Shown: positions 52,664 to 63,300 of the stretch, in pieces
Position numbering within the stretch: the stretch's first letter is position 1
Layout: each line of letters opens with the position of its first letter
NCBI GenBank assembly: GCA_002372465.1
Contig: DFGW01000250.1
Span: forward strand, 14,964 to 78,963
From: Butyrivibrio sp. UBA3740
Lineage (GTDB): Bacteria; Bacillota; Clostridia; Lachnospirales; Lachnospiraceae
Length of the DNA stretch: 64,000 bases
Direction of reading: 5' to 3'
Notes under the pieces: model-generated
The model's database searches: none
The model's input: the letters and a program-made list of their open reading frames with translations, nothing else
What the model was told of the DNA's origin: nothing
Made by a program: the position numbers and the translations under genes

Positions 52664-54355
52664 TTGAAGACTAATAAGTTTGTGAAGTATTTAAAAGAAA
52701 ATGGACTGTATCTGGGGATTTTGGCTTTTATGCTGATCTGCTTCCTTATTCCGTATTTTGCAACGGGACTTCCCCGTGCAGAGGAAAATGACTTTCACTA
52801 TGCCAGACTGATTTCCATGGTGGAGACCTTAAAGCTTGGTATTTTTCCGCCAAAGATCCGTCCCATGCTCATGATGGGCTTTGGGTATGGCGTAGGATTC
52901 TTTTACCCGGATTTCTTCTTGTATATAGCTGTGGCGCTGGTAATGCTTGGGGTTGAGCCTATGATGGCTTTTAAGATTTTTGCAAGCCTGGTGGCCATTG
53001 TGGGGGCTATAGTGTGTTACATGGTTTTCGATGGCTTTATTAAGAGCAAGAAGATTGCTGTGGTTACCACAATTCTGTACTTTGGAACGATTTGTATGTG
53101 GAACAACCTTTATGATGGTTTTGGTATTGGCGCTTTCATAGCCCAGGTTGTTTTGCCTCTTGCTTTCTGCGGACTGCTTCGGGCTTTTGATGATGAAAAG
53201 GCCGGCTATATCCAGTACGGCATAGGAATTACAGCGGTGGTTCTAAGTCACCATCTGACTTTCATTTCCATGATGGTGGCAATGGTTCTTTTGGTACTTC
53301 TGAATATTAAAAAGATCATTACTAACCCGAAGGTATTGGGAAAGCTCTTTTGCGTGAGCATGGTTGGGCTGTTCTTCTCTACACAGTACTGGCTTCCTGC
53401 TATCGAACTTGCTGCCCATACCAAGTTTAAGGTTATTTATGATAATTTCATCGATATCAATGATCATATTCTGAACTTTTTTGATGTAATAAGAGAGATC
53501 AGCTGGCTGTACTTTGTATTGTTCCTTGTGGCGACAGTGGTATTTGTCTGGCTGATGGTTAAGAACCGCAAGGTTTATCTGAATGAGCTGATGGTGTTTA
53601 TTACCGTAGTTTTCCATATGGGACTTATGCGCTCAGAGCCATTCTGGCGTGGACCTGTGGGACAGTTCTTTTCCTTCTTCCAGTCGACGGCAAGACTTAT
53701 CTATGTCCTGATGGTCCTGCTCATCATGTTCCTGGCCATGGTGGCAAAGCTTGCAGCTGATGATATGACAAAGGACGGGAAGAAAGTAGATGTTAAGCCA
53801 TTGATACTGGTTGCAATCTCGGTTGTAGCTGTGCTTGGCACCAGAATGTACATAAAGCCCAACTTCTATAATCCAAAGGCATACGACAGACAGGTGATTG
53901 ACAGGGATCTGATCCTTGTGGACAACGGTATCTCCTGCGGCGAGTGGCTCCCTGTGGAAAATGAGCCCAGTGAATGCCACGGAGTGGAGAATGCTGGGGC
54001 AAACGACCAGACCAGCGCGGATGGTTACAAGCATGATAATTACAGATACTTTGAGGTTTGGGTTGATCTTTCCAAGGAGTATTACGATATGCCCTATATC
54101 TATTACTACGGCTACAGGGCATATATACTGGATGAGAATGATAATCCGGTGTCGGAACTGAAGGTGGGCGAAGCCTATGACGACAATGGCTATGTGCGTG
54201 TATTCATGCCTGAGGGCGGTCAGGGCTTTGGACATGTTATGGTTCAGTACCAGAAAACCACTCTTCAGAAGGTGGCTTACGTTATAACCGGGCTTACTAC
54301 AGTGCTGTTTGTGGCCTGGCTTATCTGGCATAGAAAGAGGATTGCTGCGCAGTGA
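52664..54355 (+). CDS. PTPS-related (PF10131-type) membrane protein, GT-C-like
   Basis: A 563-residue protein with about eleven membrane segments and a C-terminal extracellular domain followed by one last helix. The N-terminal part 'DFHYARLISMVETLKLGIFPP', then 'GFGYGVGFFYPDFFLY', matches the membrane family named after a weak link to 6-pyruvoyl-tetrahydropterin synthase. 'SHHLTF' lies mid-way. The Asp-Phe-His motif is in the first outer loop. The start is uncertain: a TTG at 52664, ten bases after GGAG, is preferred over a GTG at 52655. The stop overlaps the next gene's GTG by four bases (coupled translation). Role unknown, likely lipid-linked sugar transfer. Confidence 0.75.
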   Translation: MKTNKFVKYLKENGLYLGILAFMLICFLIPYFATGLPRAEENDFHYARLISMVETLKLGIFPPKIRPMLMMGFGYGVGFFYPDFFLYIAVALVMLGVEPMMAFKIFASLVAIVGAIVCYMVFDGFIKSKKIAVVTTILYFGTICMWNNLYDGFGIGAFIAQVVLPLAFCGLLRAFDDEKAGYIQYGIGITAVVLSHHLTFISMMVAMVLLVLLNIKKIITNPKVLGKLFCVSMVGLFFSTQYWLPAIELAAHTKFKVIYDNFIDINDHILNFFDVIREISWLYFVLFLVATVVFVWLMVKNRKVYLNELMVFITVVFHMGLMRSEPFWRGPVGQFFSFFQSTARLIYVLMVLLIMFLAMVAKLAADDMTKDGKKVDVKPLILVAISVVAVLGTRMYIKPNFYNPKAYDRQVIDRDLILVDNGISCGEWLPVENEPSECHGVENAGANDQTSADGYKHDNYRYFEVWVDLSKEYYDMPYIYYYGYRAYILDENDNPVSELKVGEAYDDNGYVRVFMPEGGQGFGHVMVQYQKTTLQKVAYVITGLTTVLFVAWLIWHRKRIAAQ

Positions 54356-56121
54356 GTAAGACTGTTTTGGAAAAATATAAGAAGGGCATTTTGGCTCTGC
54401 TGGTGGTGGTTCTGATTCCCATGCTGCTGGTGGCTGTTTATTCGCGCCCTTTTGCGGATGATTTCGGATACAGTGCTGCGACCCACCAGGCATGGGAAAG
54501 TACCCATTCTTTGATTGCGGTTTTGGGAGCTATGTGCGGTGAGGTGGCGGAAGTATACCACTCCTGGCAGGGATCATTTTCAGCGCTGGCGCTTTTTTCT
54601 CTTCAGCCTTCAATATTCGGGTCACGGCTCTATGGCCTGTCCACAGTGATACTGGTGGGGATGTTCCTTTGGGGCAACTGGTGCTTTTGGAAGAAAATAT
54701 TTGGGGTCAGAAGCGAGGAGAATTCGATCATTAAGCTTGAGGTGAAGAAGACTTCAGGTTTGGAGGATTCCGGCCGTCGCAGCGTGGCAGTGATTGTGCT
54801 GGCTGCTGTTGGCATCCTTTGCACGCAGGTTCTGCCCCATGCTTTTCAGGGTTTTTATTGGTGGAACGGAGCCAGCTATTATACGCTATTCTATTCTCTG
54901 ATGCTGATACAGTGGGGGATGCTGCTGGAGCGAAAGCGAGTTGTTTTGCCCTGCATTTTGGGATTTTTCCTTGGCGGAGGAAATCTGGTTTCAGGACTTC
55001 TGGGATTGGAGGTGACAGCTCTTTTCCTGCTGGTTGAAATATTCAAGGCTACAAAGCCTGGAGATATGAAGGCGTATGAAAGTGTGGCTTCAGCCGGTTC
55101 CGGGCATAGGTATGATTCAGAGACTGCGAACGTGGCTTCAGCCTGCACCGGGCATAGGGATGATTCAGAAAAGGCGAATATGGCTTCGGCTGTTGCAGGG
55201 CATGTTGGTTCGGGCAAAGATGTGTCCCGTATCGTGGCTGTATTTGTGTGCTCGCTGGCGGGTTTTATTGTGAATATTGTAGCTCCGGGCAATGCCATCA
55301 GGGCTGCTCAAAGCACTTCACAGGCTCCTTTGGAGGCTATCGGGAATTCCTTCCTCGAGGCCTACAGGCATTTCAATGAATGGTTTAATCTGCCGACAGT
55401 TCTTTTGCTGACGTTCCTGTTGCCTTTCCTGTGGCACTACGCAGGGATTTGTGTAAGACCGTGCCGTGAGGCTATAGGCGATGCTGCAGGCAAAAAGGCA
55501 TCCGGTGATACAGACGGCCCTTCTCTTGCTGATGCAATTTCAGCCCGTGCATTATCCGGTGACTTGGCTGGCGGACTTCATTCGATACCACTTGCTGTCT
55601 ACGCGATCCTTGCTTTTTGCTTATTTGCGTCAACGTTCACGCCGACCCTGTTTTCTATGAATGAAGTGGGGCCCAGGCGTGTTGAGAATATCAGATATTT
55701 TGTGTTTATTGTTTTCATGATCTTGCTGGAACTTGAGGCAGTAAGACGAGTAAGAGCGGCATTCGAAATAAAGGCTTTCGGCGGAAAGTTCATTAGCAGA
55801 TATATGCTGGTGGTTCTGGCCGGTGTGGTGGTTTTCCTTGCTGTGAACATTCTTCCCAAGGAGGAACGTTTCAACATCACCAGTATTGCTGCGGCTAGAA
55901 GTCTTCTGATTGGCGAATCGCAGAGATATGCTGCACAGCGAGATGAATGGTCCAGGCTACTGGAGTCTGATGATCCTGTGGTTACGCTCCACGAGCTCCA
56001 TGATCACCCGGTACCAATATACTACGTAGAGTTCGATCTGACGGGAATACCTGATGATTACAGGGATGCAAGTATGCGCAAGTACTACGGCAAAGACCGG
56101 ATCATCCTTGAGACAGATTAA
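54352..56121 (+). CDS. DUF6056-type membrane protein with a 16-residue tandem repeat
   Basis: A 589-residue protein with about eleven membrane segments, similar in layout to the one at 26796-28346. The first outer loop has 'YSRPFADDFGYSAATHQAW'. The start is a GTG in the overlap GTGA with the previous stop. Two hydrophilic inserts set it apart from the other copy: a 16-residue repeat unit in about 2.7 copies near residues 245-290, and a segment around 375-400 rich in Asp, Ala and Ser. The C-terminal 90 residues are soluble and end '...MRKYYGKDRIILETD', close to '...MARYYGKDSVV' in the other copy. The two are paralogues. Function unknown. Confidence 0.78.
   Translation: MSKTVLEKYKKGILALLVVVLIPMLLVAVYSRPFADDFGYSAATHQAWESTHSLIAVLGAMCGEVAEVYHSWQGSFSALALFSLQPSIFGSRLYGLSTVILVGMFLWGNWCFWKKIFGVRSEENSIIKLEVKKTSGLEDSGRRSVAVIVLAAVGILCTQVLPHAFQGFYWWNGASYYTLFYSLMLIQWGMLLERKRVVLPCILGFFLGGGNLVSGLLGLEVTALFLLVEIFKATKPGDMKAYESVASAGSGHRYDSETANVASACTGHRDDSEKANMASAVAGHVGSGKDVSRIVAVFVCSLAGFIVNIVAPGNAIRAAQSTSQAPLEAIGNSFLEAYRHFNEWFNLPTVLLLTFLLPFLWHYAGICVRPCREAIGDAAGKKASGDTDGPSLADAISARALSGDLAGGLHSIPLAVYAILAFCLFASTFTPTLFSMNEVGPRRVENIRYFVFIVFMILLELEAVRRVRAAFEIKAFGGKFISRYMLVVLAGVVVFLAVNILPKEERFNITSIAAARSLLIGESQRYAAQRDEWSRLLESDDPVVTLHELHDHPVPIYYVEFDLTGIPDDYRDASMRKYYGKDRIILETD
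55084..55219 (+). repeat. 48-bp in-frame tandem repeat within the DUF6056-type gene
   Basis: Unit of 16 codons beginning GTGGCTTCAGCC: copies at 55084-55131 and 55132-55179 and a partial, more diverged third from 55180. The encoded pattern is V/M-A-S-A-x-x-G-H-x-x-D-S-E-x-A-N. It lies in a loop between membrane segments. Length variation between strains would stay in frame. Confidence 0.85.
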
Positions 56122-56213
56122 GAACTGATCTTGCCGGGAAAACATTTCTGCGATTTAGGTAACATTTTGCGCGAGAACTAAATGAATTGGATATTCTTTC
56201 TGAGGAGTACTGT

Positions 56214-56999
56214 ATGTACGGTATATTCATGGAATGCTGGGTTTCCTTCAAGCTCTTTTTCGGAAATCCGGTGCTGGCAATTCTTCTGATCGCCTCGGCG
56301 CTTTACATCGCCATCTGCGAGAAGGACCTGAAGAAGAGAATACTTTTAGGTATTCTGCCGCTGGTAATTATGGCAGGATTTCTTTTGCCTGTCACAAAGA
56401 TCCTGTATGTGGCAGCATTTGACGAGGGTAGCGACACCTACTACAGGCTTATGTGGCTTGTTCCAATGTACGTAGTGATGGGCTATGCTGCCTGCAAACT
56501 TGTGTACAGCTTCGGGAAGCGAATCCGGCAGCGTGTTGCACTAGTGATAGTGTTGGTGGTTGTGGCGCTGTCCGGTTCGCTGGTGTATCTTAACCAGTAC
56601 ATGTCCGTGGCTGAGAACCTCTATCATATCCCTCAGAACGTTATAGACGTCTGCGATGTGATCGCCCCTGCAGATGGTGAGCCCAGAGTCAGAGCGGCTT
56701 TCCCTTCAGAATTGGTGCACTTTGTGAGACAGTATGACACGGATATCCTGATGCCTTACGGCCGTGAGATGATTGCTACCCAGTGGGATTACTACAACGC
56801 AGTTTACGAAGTGATGGAGAAGCCCGAGGTCATTGACGCCGAGGCACTTCTTGAGGCTACGCGCCAGACTGGCTGCAGCTACATCATTCTCTCCGAATCC
56901 CGTAAGATAGACAAGAACCTGGTTTCACTAGGACTTGTTCTTGTGGATACTGTGGGAGGTTACAAGATTTACGCGGATCCTACGGTTATCAACGGGTGA
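56214..56999 (+). CDS. membrane protein of unknown function, possibly the C-terminal half of a DUF6077-type protein
   Basis: A 261-residue protein with three or four hydrophobic segments in the first 125 residues and a soluble domain of about 130 residues. It contains 'TYYRLMWLVPMYVVMGYAACKLV' in two adjoining blocks, then 'MPYGREMIATQWDYYNAVYEVME' and 'SYIILSE'. It has no first acidic loop of its own. It resembles the tail of a GT-C-like protein and would complete the one at 51341-52630, from which it is separated by two genes. The ATG at 56214 has GAGGAG six bases upstream; a TTG at 56187 is in frame. A terminator follows. Confidence 0.55.
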   Translation: MYGIFMECWVSFKLFFGNPVLAILLIASALYIAICEKDLKKRILLGILPLVIMAGFLLPVTKILYVAAFDEGSDTYYRLMWLVPMYVVMGYAACKLVYSFGKRIRQRVALVIVLVVVALSGSLVYLNQYMSVAENLYHIPQNVIDVCDVIAPADGEPRVRAAFPSELVHFVRQYDTDILMPYGREMIATQWDYYNAVYEVMEKPEVIDAEALLEATRQTGCSYIILSESRKIDKNLVSLGLVLVDTVGGYKIYADPTVING

Positions 57000-57060
57000 T
57001 CCTTTTCGGGGAACACGAAGAACAGCTTTGATGGCAACAAATATATGTGGAATTCACCTA

Positions 57061-57090
57061 TGCCGGCAGATTATCTGCCGGCACTATTTT
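57061..57090 (+). terminator. rho-independent terminator of the MBOAT-udk-membrane operon
   Basis: A perfect 10-bp stem TGCCGGCAGA / TCTGCCGGCA with a three-base loop, followed by CTATTTT. The T-tract is short but the stem is very stable. Confidence 0.8.
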
Positions 57091-57170
57091 GTGAGAAATT
57101 ATATTTCTTAAATCGTTTTAGAATTAAGAATTATTATTTAAATATAGCTAATGAAAACACGTTATTATAC

Positions 57171-57199
57171 TTGTTATTAAAAAGCGTATGTGATAGAAT
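57171..57199 (+). promoter_or_regulatory. promoter of the BspA-like giant protein gene
   Basis: TTGTTA (-35), 17 bases, TAGAAT preceded by TGA (extended -10). Transcription would start near 57206. Confidence 0.65.
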
Positions 57200-57301
57200 C
57201 TCTGTTCGGGTGTCCGGGTTAGGACATTCAGGAAGAAATGTTTATTTAGTGGGAATAATATATATTCAACCAACATCTGGTAAATCACGGAGGGATTGGA
57301 A

Positions 57302-60300
57302 ATGGTGTGTAAACGATTTTTAACACTCGTAATGGCAGGAGTGTTGGCTTTGTCTGCCCCTGCAAGCATTACTGCTAAAGCGGCTCAGACGGAGACTGAG
57401 TTTATTAACGGTGAAGGAATAGAGGCGGATTTGCTTGCGGATGAAGACATCGACGATGAGGAAGCTGACAATTCAAATGAGGCATCATCCGAGGACTCTT
57501 CAGATGCAGTCTCTTCAGAGGATGCTTCAAATGAGGCATCATCCGAGGACTCTTCAGATGCAGTTTCTTCAGAGGATGCTTCAAATGTGGACTCATCTGA
57601 AGATTCTTCAGTTGCAGATTCATCCGAGAAATCTTTGGATGCGGATCTGGCTGAGGATGATTTGGAGCTGAATACAGGTGATAATTCGGAAAAACTCAGC
57701 GAAGATGAGCTTTCTGAGTCTAAATTGCTTTCAGACGATTCCCAGGATTTCATGGAAGAATACAGCAAGCTTAAGAGCATTACCATGTCCTCCTCAGACA
57801 CTGATTTTTCAAGGTATTCAGAAGATGAGCAGGCAATTGTTAGCTCTTTTACCATGTCCTGGAAGGGCCAATCCACGATTGACCTTCTGGCTAATAATGC
57901 CGCATATTATGCAGGAACAATGAGAGTTCCCGTCGACCTTACAGACTATGACGGAAAAAAGCCTTTCCATTTTGAAATCGGAGTGGATAACTCCAGCTGC
58001 GTAAAGAGTGTTGATGTTATTGCTACCATTGGAGGTACGGATTATACCCTTGTGGCCACCAGAAAAAACAGTAACAGTCCTTTTGTGGCAGAGGGCTATT
58101 TTGACGAGGGCAATGATTGCGAATATCTTACAAGCATCAGGCTTAAGCTTAACAGCAGCAAGCCTTTGACTATTTTTGATCCCAATAGCCTGGGCTATGA
58201 CTACGATCCTGCGATGGTTGAAAGATATGCTTTCTTTAATGAGAACATACCGGGACTGGTAACAGCTAAAGAGGTTGACGGCCTTACAGAGTATACCATC
58301 GATTACGGAAAGCTCTTTAAAAAGACTCAGCAAAAAGCGGTAAAGGGTGTTATCAAGTTTACCGCAGGTAAACTCCCCAAGACTCTAGAAGAGGCAACAG
58401 GCTATGGATTAGACGTTTTGGAAAATAGCGGTTATTTCGTTCACGGGCTTGATGAAGATAAGTATCTCTTTTATGAGGATAAAACTAAAGAAGATTTTCA
58501 GGTTTTGGAATATTTTGCGGATGCAGGTGAGACATACGGCGACGTAATGAAGATGAGGCTTGCATTCATGGAGGAGTCAGGCTACAGCTATGAGACTGCT
58601 GGTTACAATTTTGCAGACGATTCATTAGAAGAGTTCTCGAAACTGTGGGATCAGTCTGTTAAGGCTGTGGGGCTGGCTAATAAGGTAAACAAGAGCGCAA
58701 GGGAAAGAGAAAAGACCTACGAGGAAATAGACAGATCCACCACTATAGCCGATAAGGAAAAGGCCAGAAAGCAGGCGGATGAGCTATATAGAGATCAGTG
58801 CGCCTACAATATCATTAAAGAAGCAGTAATTCCGATGATTCTTGCATACGGTGGTATTGAGCTTGCAGCTGCCGGACCTGCAGGACTTGTTTTTGGTGGA
58901 CTTCTCTTGGCGGTAGATATTGCGTCAGATTATATGTGGGAGGCAAGAGCGACCCAGATAAAAGGTGGCAGCATAGGTGCTTCAAAAGGCGGAAAATTTG
59001 ATTATGGCCATCCGACTAGTAGTGGCTATGTAAATATGAGTTCATCTGTGCTTCGCACGATAAAGTGGTCCCCGGATAATCCAGACTCTTCCTATATGTG
59101 GGAGGAAGACTGGGATTTTGAATTGTATGGAAATACAAATTCAGGACTAACTCTAACTCTAGAAGGGAATAGCGTAGTTGATGCAGAACCATTTCTGTTA
59201 AATCGTATACCTAATCTGAGTGATTATTTTGTTTATGTTACCACTATTATCTTTACCAATAACACTTATAACAATTCAATTGTGATGGGTGATTATTATA
59301 TTAAGCGAGATAGTTATAACGTTACTAAAGTCGTGTTTAGCCCCTTTGCAAAGACGATTGGTGGCTTTCAGGGCTTTACGGGATTAAAAGACATAGTTAT
59401 CCCAGGAACTGTTGAAGAAATAAAACCTGATGCTTTTTCTAAATCAGGAATTCAGACAGTTACTTTTCAGGGAACGTCCTCACTTAAAAAAATAGGAGCG
59501 AGAGCTTTTAGTGGTTGCCATAACCTGAGGGGTACGATAGATATTCCAGGTGATAAGATTGATATCGGCAATTCTGCATTTGAGCAATGCGAAAATATTA
59601 GCAAAATAATAATAAGGGGAGAACTGGAATGCATTGATAATTGCTTTCCTTCGATCTCATCAAAGTTAAAAGAGATCTGGTTCTACGGCCCCATTGATAA
59701 TATTTCAAAAAACACGACCTACATCAGTGCTGAACTTGATAAAGTGTATATCCTTGGGGGCATTAAAAACAGTGAACTTACATTCAAAGAAGGGTCTGGT
59801 GGTAGTAGTACCACTGATTATCCATTCCGTGCAAACGAGATCTTCTTTTCGGGATCGAGGCAGGAGTGGGAAAAGCTCTTTCCAAATCACTTCTATTCTG
59901 CTTATTGGACCGACAAAAAGATTCATTTCGGCTATAAGGAGGATGGGACTGAGACCGCTGTGAAGACCGGAAAATGCGGAGCTGGCCTTACATACACCCT
60001 TGTGGATCCGGGCGTTTGGCATGACTCGAAGAAGGGTGACTGGTATGATCTTTATATCTCCGGTACGGGTGCAATGTATGATTACGCCAATAAAGAAGCT
60101 GTTCCCTGGTACGGATACAGGATCAGGAAAGTTGCTATAGCAAACGGCATTACCAGAATAGGCAATTATGCTTTTTATGGGCTTAAACCATATCAGAAAT
60201 CTATCGACATTCCTGTAACAGTCAGGGAAATTGGAGACTATGCTTTTGCCCATGTGGATTGTGAAGGCACTTATCTGGTAATACCTGACAATGTAGAGAA

Positions 60301-63300
60301 AATTGGAAAATATAGCTTCTATTTTTACGATGCTAACACATTATACATTTCAAGAAGTTTGACGGAGCTTCCTGATTTTTGCTTCACAGGAATAAATCCT
60401 AGTGGATGTGTTGTGATTCCGGAAAATGTCAAAGTGATTGGAGATTCTGTTTTCAGTGGTATTTCTTTATACGCTGATACACCGCGCGTTTTTGACATCA
60501 GGGGAGCTGAAAAGATAGGTTCGTACGCCTTTTCATCCAGTCAACACTATGACGATTATGCGAAACCTACTTTTAAAAACACCGATTTCTTAAAGAATGT
60601 TAAGGAAATTGGGAATAATGCTTTTTCGTACAGTACTATTTCCGGGAATCTGGAGTTTTCACAGGAACTTACATGCATTGGTAGTAATGCGTTTGAGCAT
60701 TGCACCGGAATAACCGGAATTAAGTTTGGTAATAAGCTGACGCGTATAGAAAGCGAGGCTTTCGAAGACTGCAGCAATATTACTGGTAATCTGGTGCTTC
60801 CATCATCTCTTGAGTATATCGGATATGAGGCATTTATGGGATGCTCCGGCTTTACGGGAGATCTTACCATACCTGATTCTGTTACCGATATTGCTGGTCT
60901 GGCCTTTAAGGACTGCACGGGCTTTGACGGAAGGCTTGTTCTTCCCAACCCTGTAAATGGCAGATACAACATTGGTATTGCAGTATTTGACAACTGCACG
61001 GGATTTACCGGCGAGCTGGTAATAGACCTCGAAAAAATGAGTGTAGGAAATTATCACGAGTATAAGTTCCACAGATCATTTTACGGACTAACGAACCTTG
61101 AAAGAATAACTTTAAAATGTGAGCGCGTAGTCAACACTTCAAGTAAGTATGTCACTAGTGCCAACACTCTGAATGGCTTTGTTAAGAGTGGAGAAAAGGG
61201 TACGTCCGCTGAGTGGGGAGACTTTGACGATGAATTTGCAGAGGGTGACGAACAGATTATTCTCTCTACCTTCTCACCTGACACAAAGCTCGATTGTGAC
61301 AATGAAGATGTTTACAAAAAGATGAAGGAGCTTGGTTACAAAGCGAACCTTATTGGGAAAGCAAGGGGCTATACTATCAGGTTCGATACAGGGGGATATA
61401 TTAGTATTCCCGATAGGACGAATCAGACCGTGATTCCGGGTAATCTTCCCGGACTTGGAGGAGATGGCTACATCTTTGGCGGATGGTATTTAAGTCCCGG
61501 CTGTGAGCCTGGTCAGGAGGTAGTGATCGGTGCGACTCTTACCGGTGACATAACTCTTTATGCAAAGCTCCAGGCAAAGGAGTTCTCTGTTACACTTAAT
61601 CCCGGAAACGGAACACTTCCTGAAGGAACTGTAAATCCCATAAAGCTGGTTTATGGAAAGACCTATGGAGAGCTTCCCACACCCATACCGGGAGACGATG
61701 GGGAATCCTTTATTGGATGGTATACGGATCAGACTGCGGGCGTTAAAGTCAAGGCGGATACAAACGTTATTATAGCAAATGATCATACTCTGTATGCACG
61801 TTACAAGAGCATTCCTGCTTTGTCAGAGCCCTATGTTACGGATGCAGCAGGAAACAGATACGAGAACGGAGCCGAACTTAAAGAGGGAACAAGGCTTTAC
61901 CTAAGGACTGCTGAGGGCGGAACAAGGATCTATTTCACTACCAATAAGGAAGAGGCATCTATACTCCAGGATGCTGATGATCATCTTTACAGGACAGCTC
62001 TTTTGCTTGATAAAGATGTGACCGTATATGCCAAGGCGTACAAGGAAGGCTACAAGACCAGCAACACTGTGAGCTATAACTTTAAGGTAAAAGATCCTGC
62101 TGCTGACTGGGGCGATGTCATTGAAGCTGATAGGGCCGGAATCAGCAACGCTACCGTAATCCCTGAGGGACTTTGGGCAACAGGCATTGAAGACAGAGCC
62201 TACACTGGATCTGCCATAACCTTCGAGGGCATAAGAGTTTATTACGGTAAGAAGCTCCTTAAGGAGGGTACAGACTATACCATTAAGTACTCCGGAAATG
62301 TTAAGGCAAGCACCACCAAGGCAAAGGGAACTGTAACAGTTACCTGCAAAGGCAACTACACCGGCAAAAAGGCCTTTACCTTTGGCATAATGCCTCTTGA
62401 TCTTTCGGATAATAATAACCTCAAAATAGCTGATGTACAGGCTATATATACAGGAAAGAAGATTCAGTCTACTACAACTGTTACCTACATGGTGAACGGA
62501 AAAGAGACTCTGCTTAAGAAGGGCACAGACTTTGCCTATGACTATTCAGAAGTTGGCACAGAGCCTGGAGAGTATACTGTAAAGATTGTAGGAAAAGGAA
62601 ACTATACAGGAACCGCTACATTTAAAGAGATAATCTATCCTAAGAAGGAAAAGATAAATATTGCAAAGCTCACCTTTGGAAAGATCGGTGCTCAGACAGC
62701 TGATGGAAAGGCCAAGGAACCTGCCATCGTGATCACTGATAAGATCACTGATAAAAAGAATCCTCATACACTTACTGAAGAGGAGTTTGAGGTTAAGTAC
62801 TTTAACAACGTACTCGCAGGAACCGCGACAGCGGTGGTAACAGGAAAGGGAAGCTATGGCGGAACTAAGACTCTGACCTATAAGATCAATGGATTAGCTC
62901 TTTCAAAGGCCAAGTTTGCAATAGGCGCAGTTACTTACAATGGAAATGCTCAGACACCATCCTACACACTGACCTATCAGGCAAACAAGAAGGCGGAGGC
63001 GGTACCTCTTTTCGAAGGAGAGGATAAAGACTATACAGTTGTCGTATCCAACAATATCAAGAAGGGAAATGGAACCATTACTTTCACCGGCGTTGGAAAG
63101 TATACCGGAACTGTAAAGAAGACCTTCAAGATAACACCACTTGGCTTTAAAGAAGGCGGTGTAAGTTTTGTTTGCAGTGGAAAATCTTCTAAAGACACTT
63201 CCGGAGACCTTGGAAGCTTTGCATATACAAAGGGCGGAGTAAAACCGGAATTTAAGCTGATGTATGGCGACAAGGAACTGGTGGCCGGAACTGATTATAA

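Larger units (their letters stand above)
57000..57301 (+). other. 302-bp intergenic region: terminator, promoter and long leader
   Basis: No gene seen. In order it holds a hairpin terminator (57061-57090), a very AT-rich stretch, a promoter (57171-57199), and a leader of about 95 bases with a small stem TGTCC / GGACA at 57211-57226. The ribosome-binding site GGAGGG is at 57289. No known riboswitch fold was recognised in the leader. Confidence 0.7.

Noticed and set aside
57206-57301. Riboswitch in the leader of the last giant gene
   Set aside because: Only a 5-bp stem is visible, and none of the conserved sequences of cyclic di-GMP or other common riboswitches was found.
57045-57323. Possible 92-codon gene before the last giant gene
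   Set aside because: It runs through a hairpin terminator and a good promoter and overlaps the true start; composition is that of intergenic DNA.
59705-60253. Minus-strand open frame inside the giant BspA-like gene
   Set aside because: The plus-strand frame is continuous and encodes recognisable leucine-rich repeats here.
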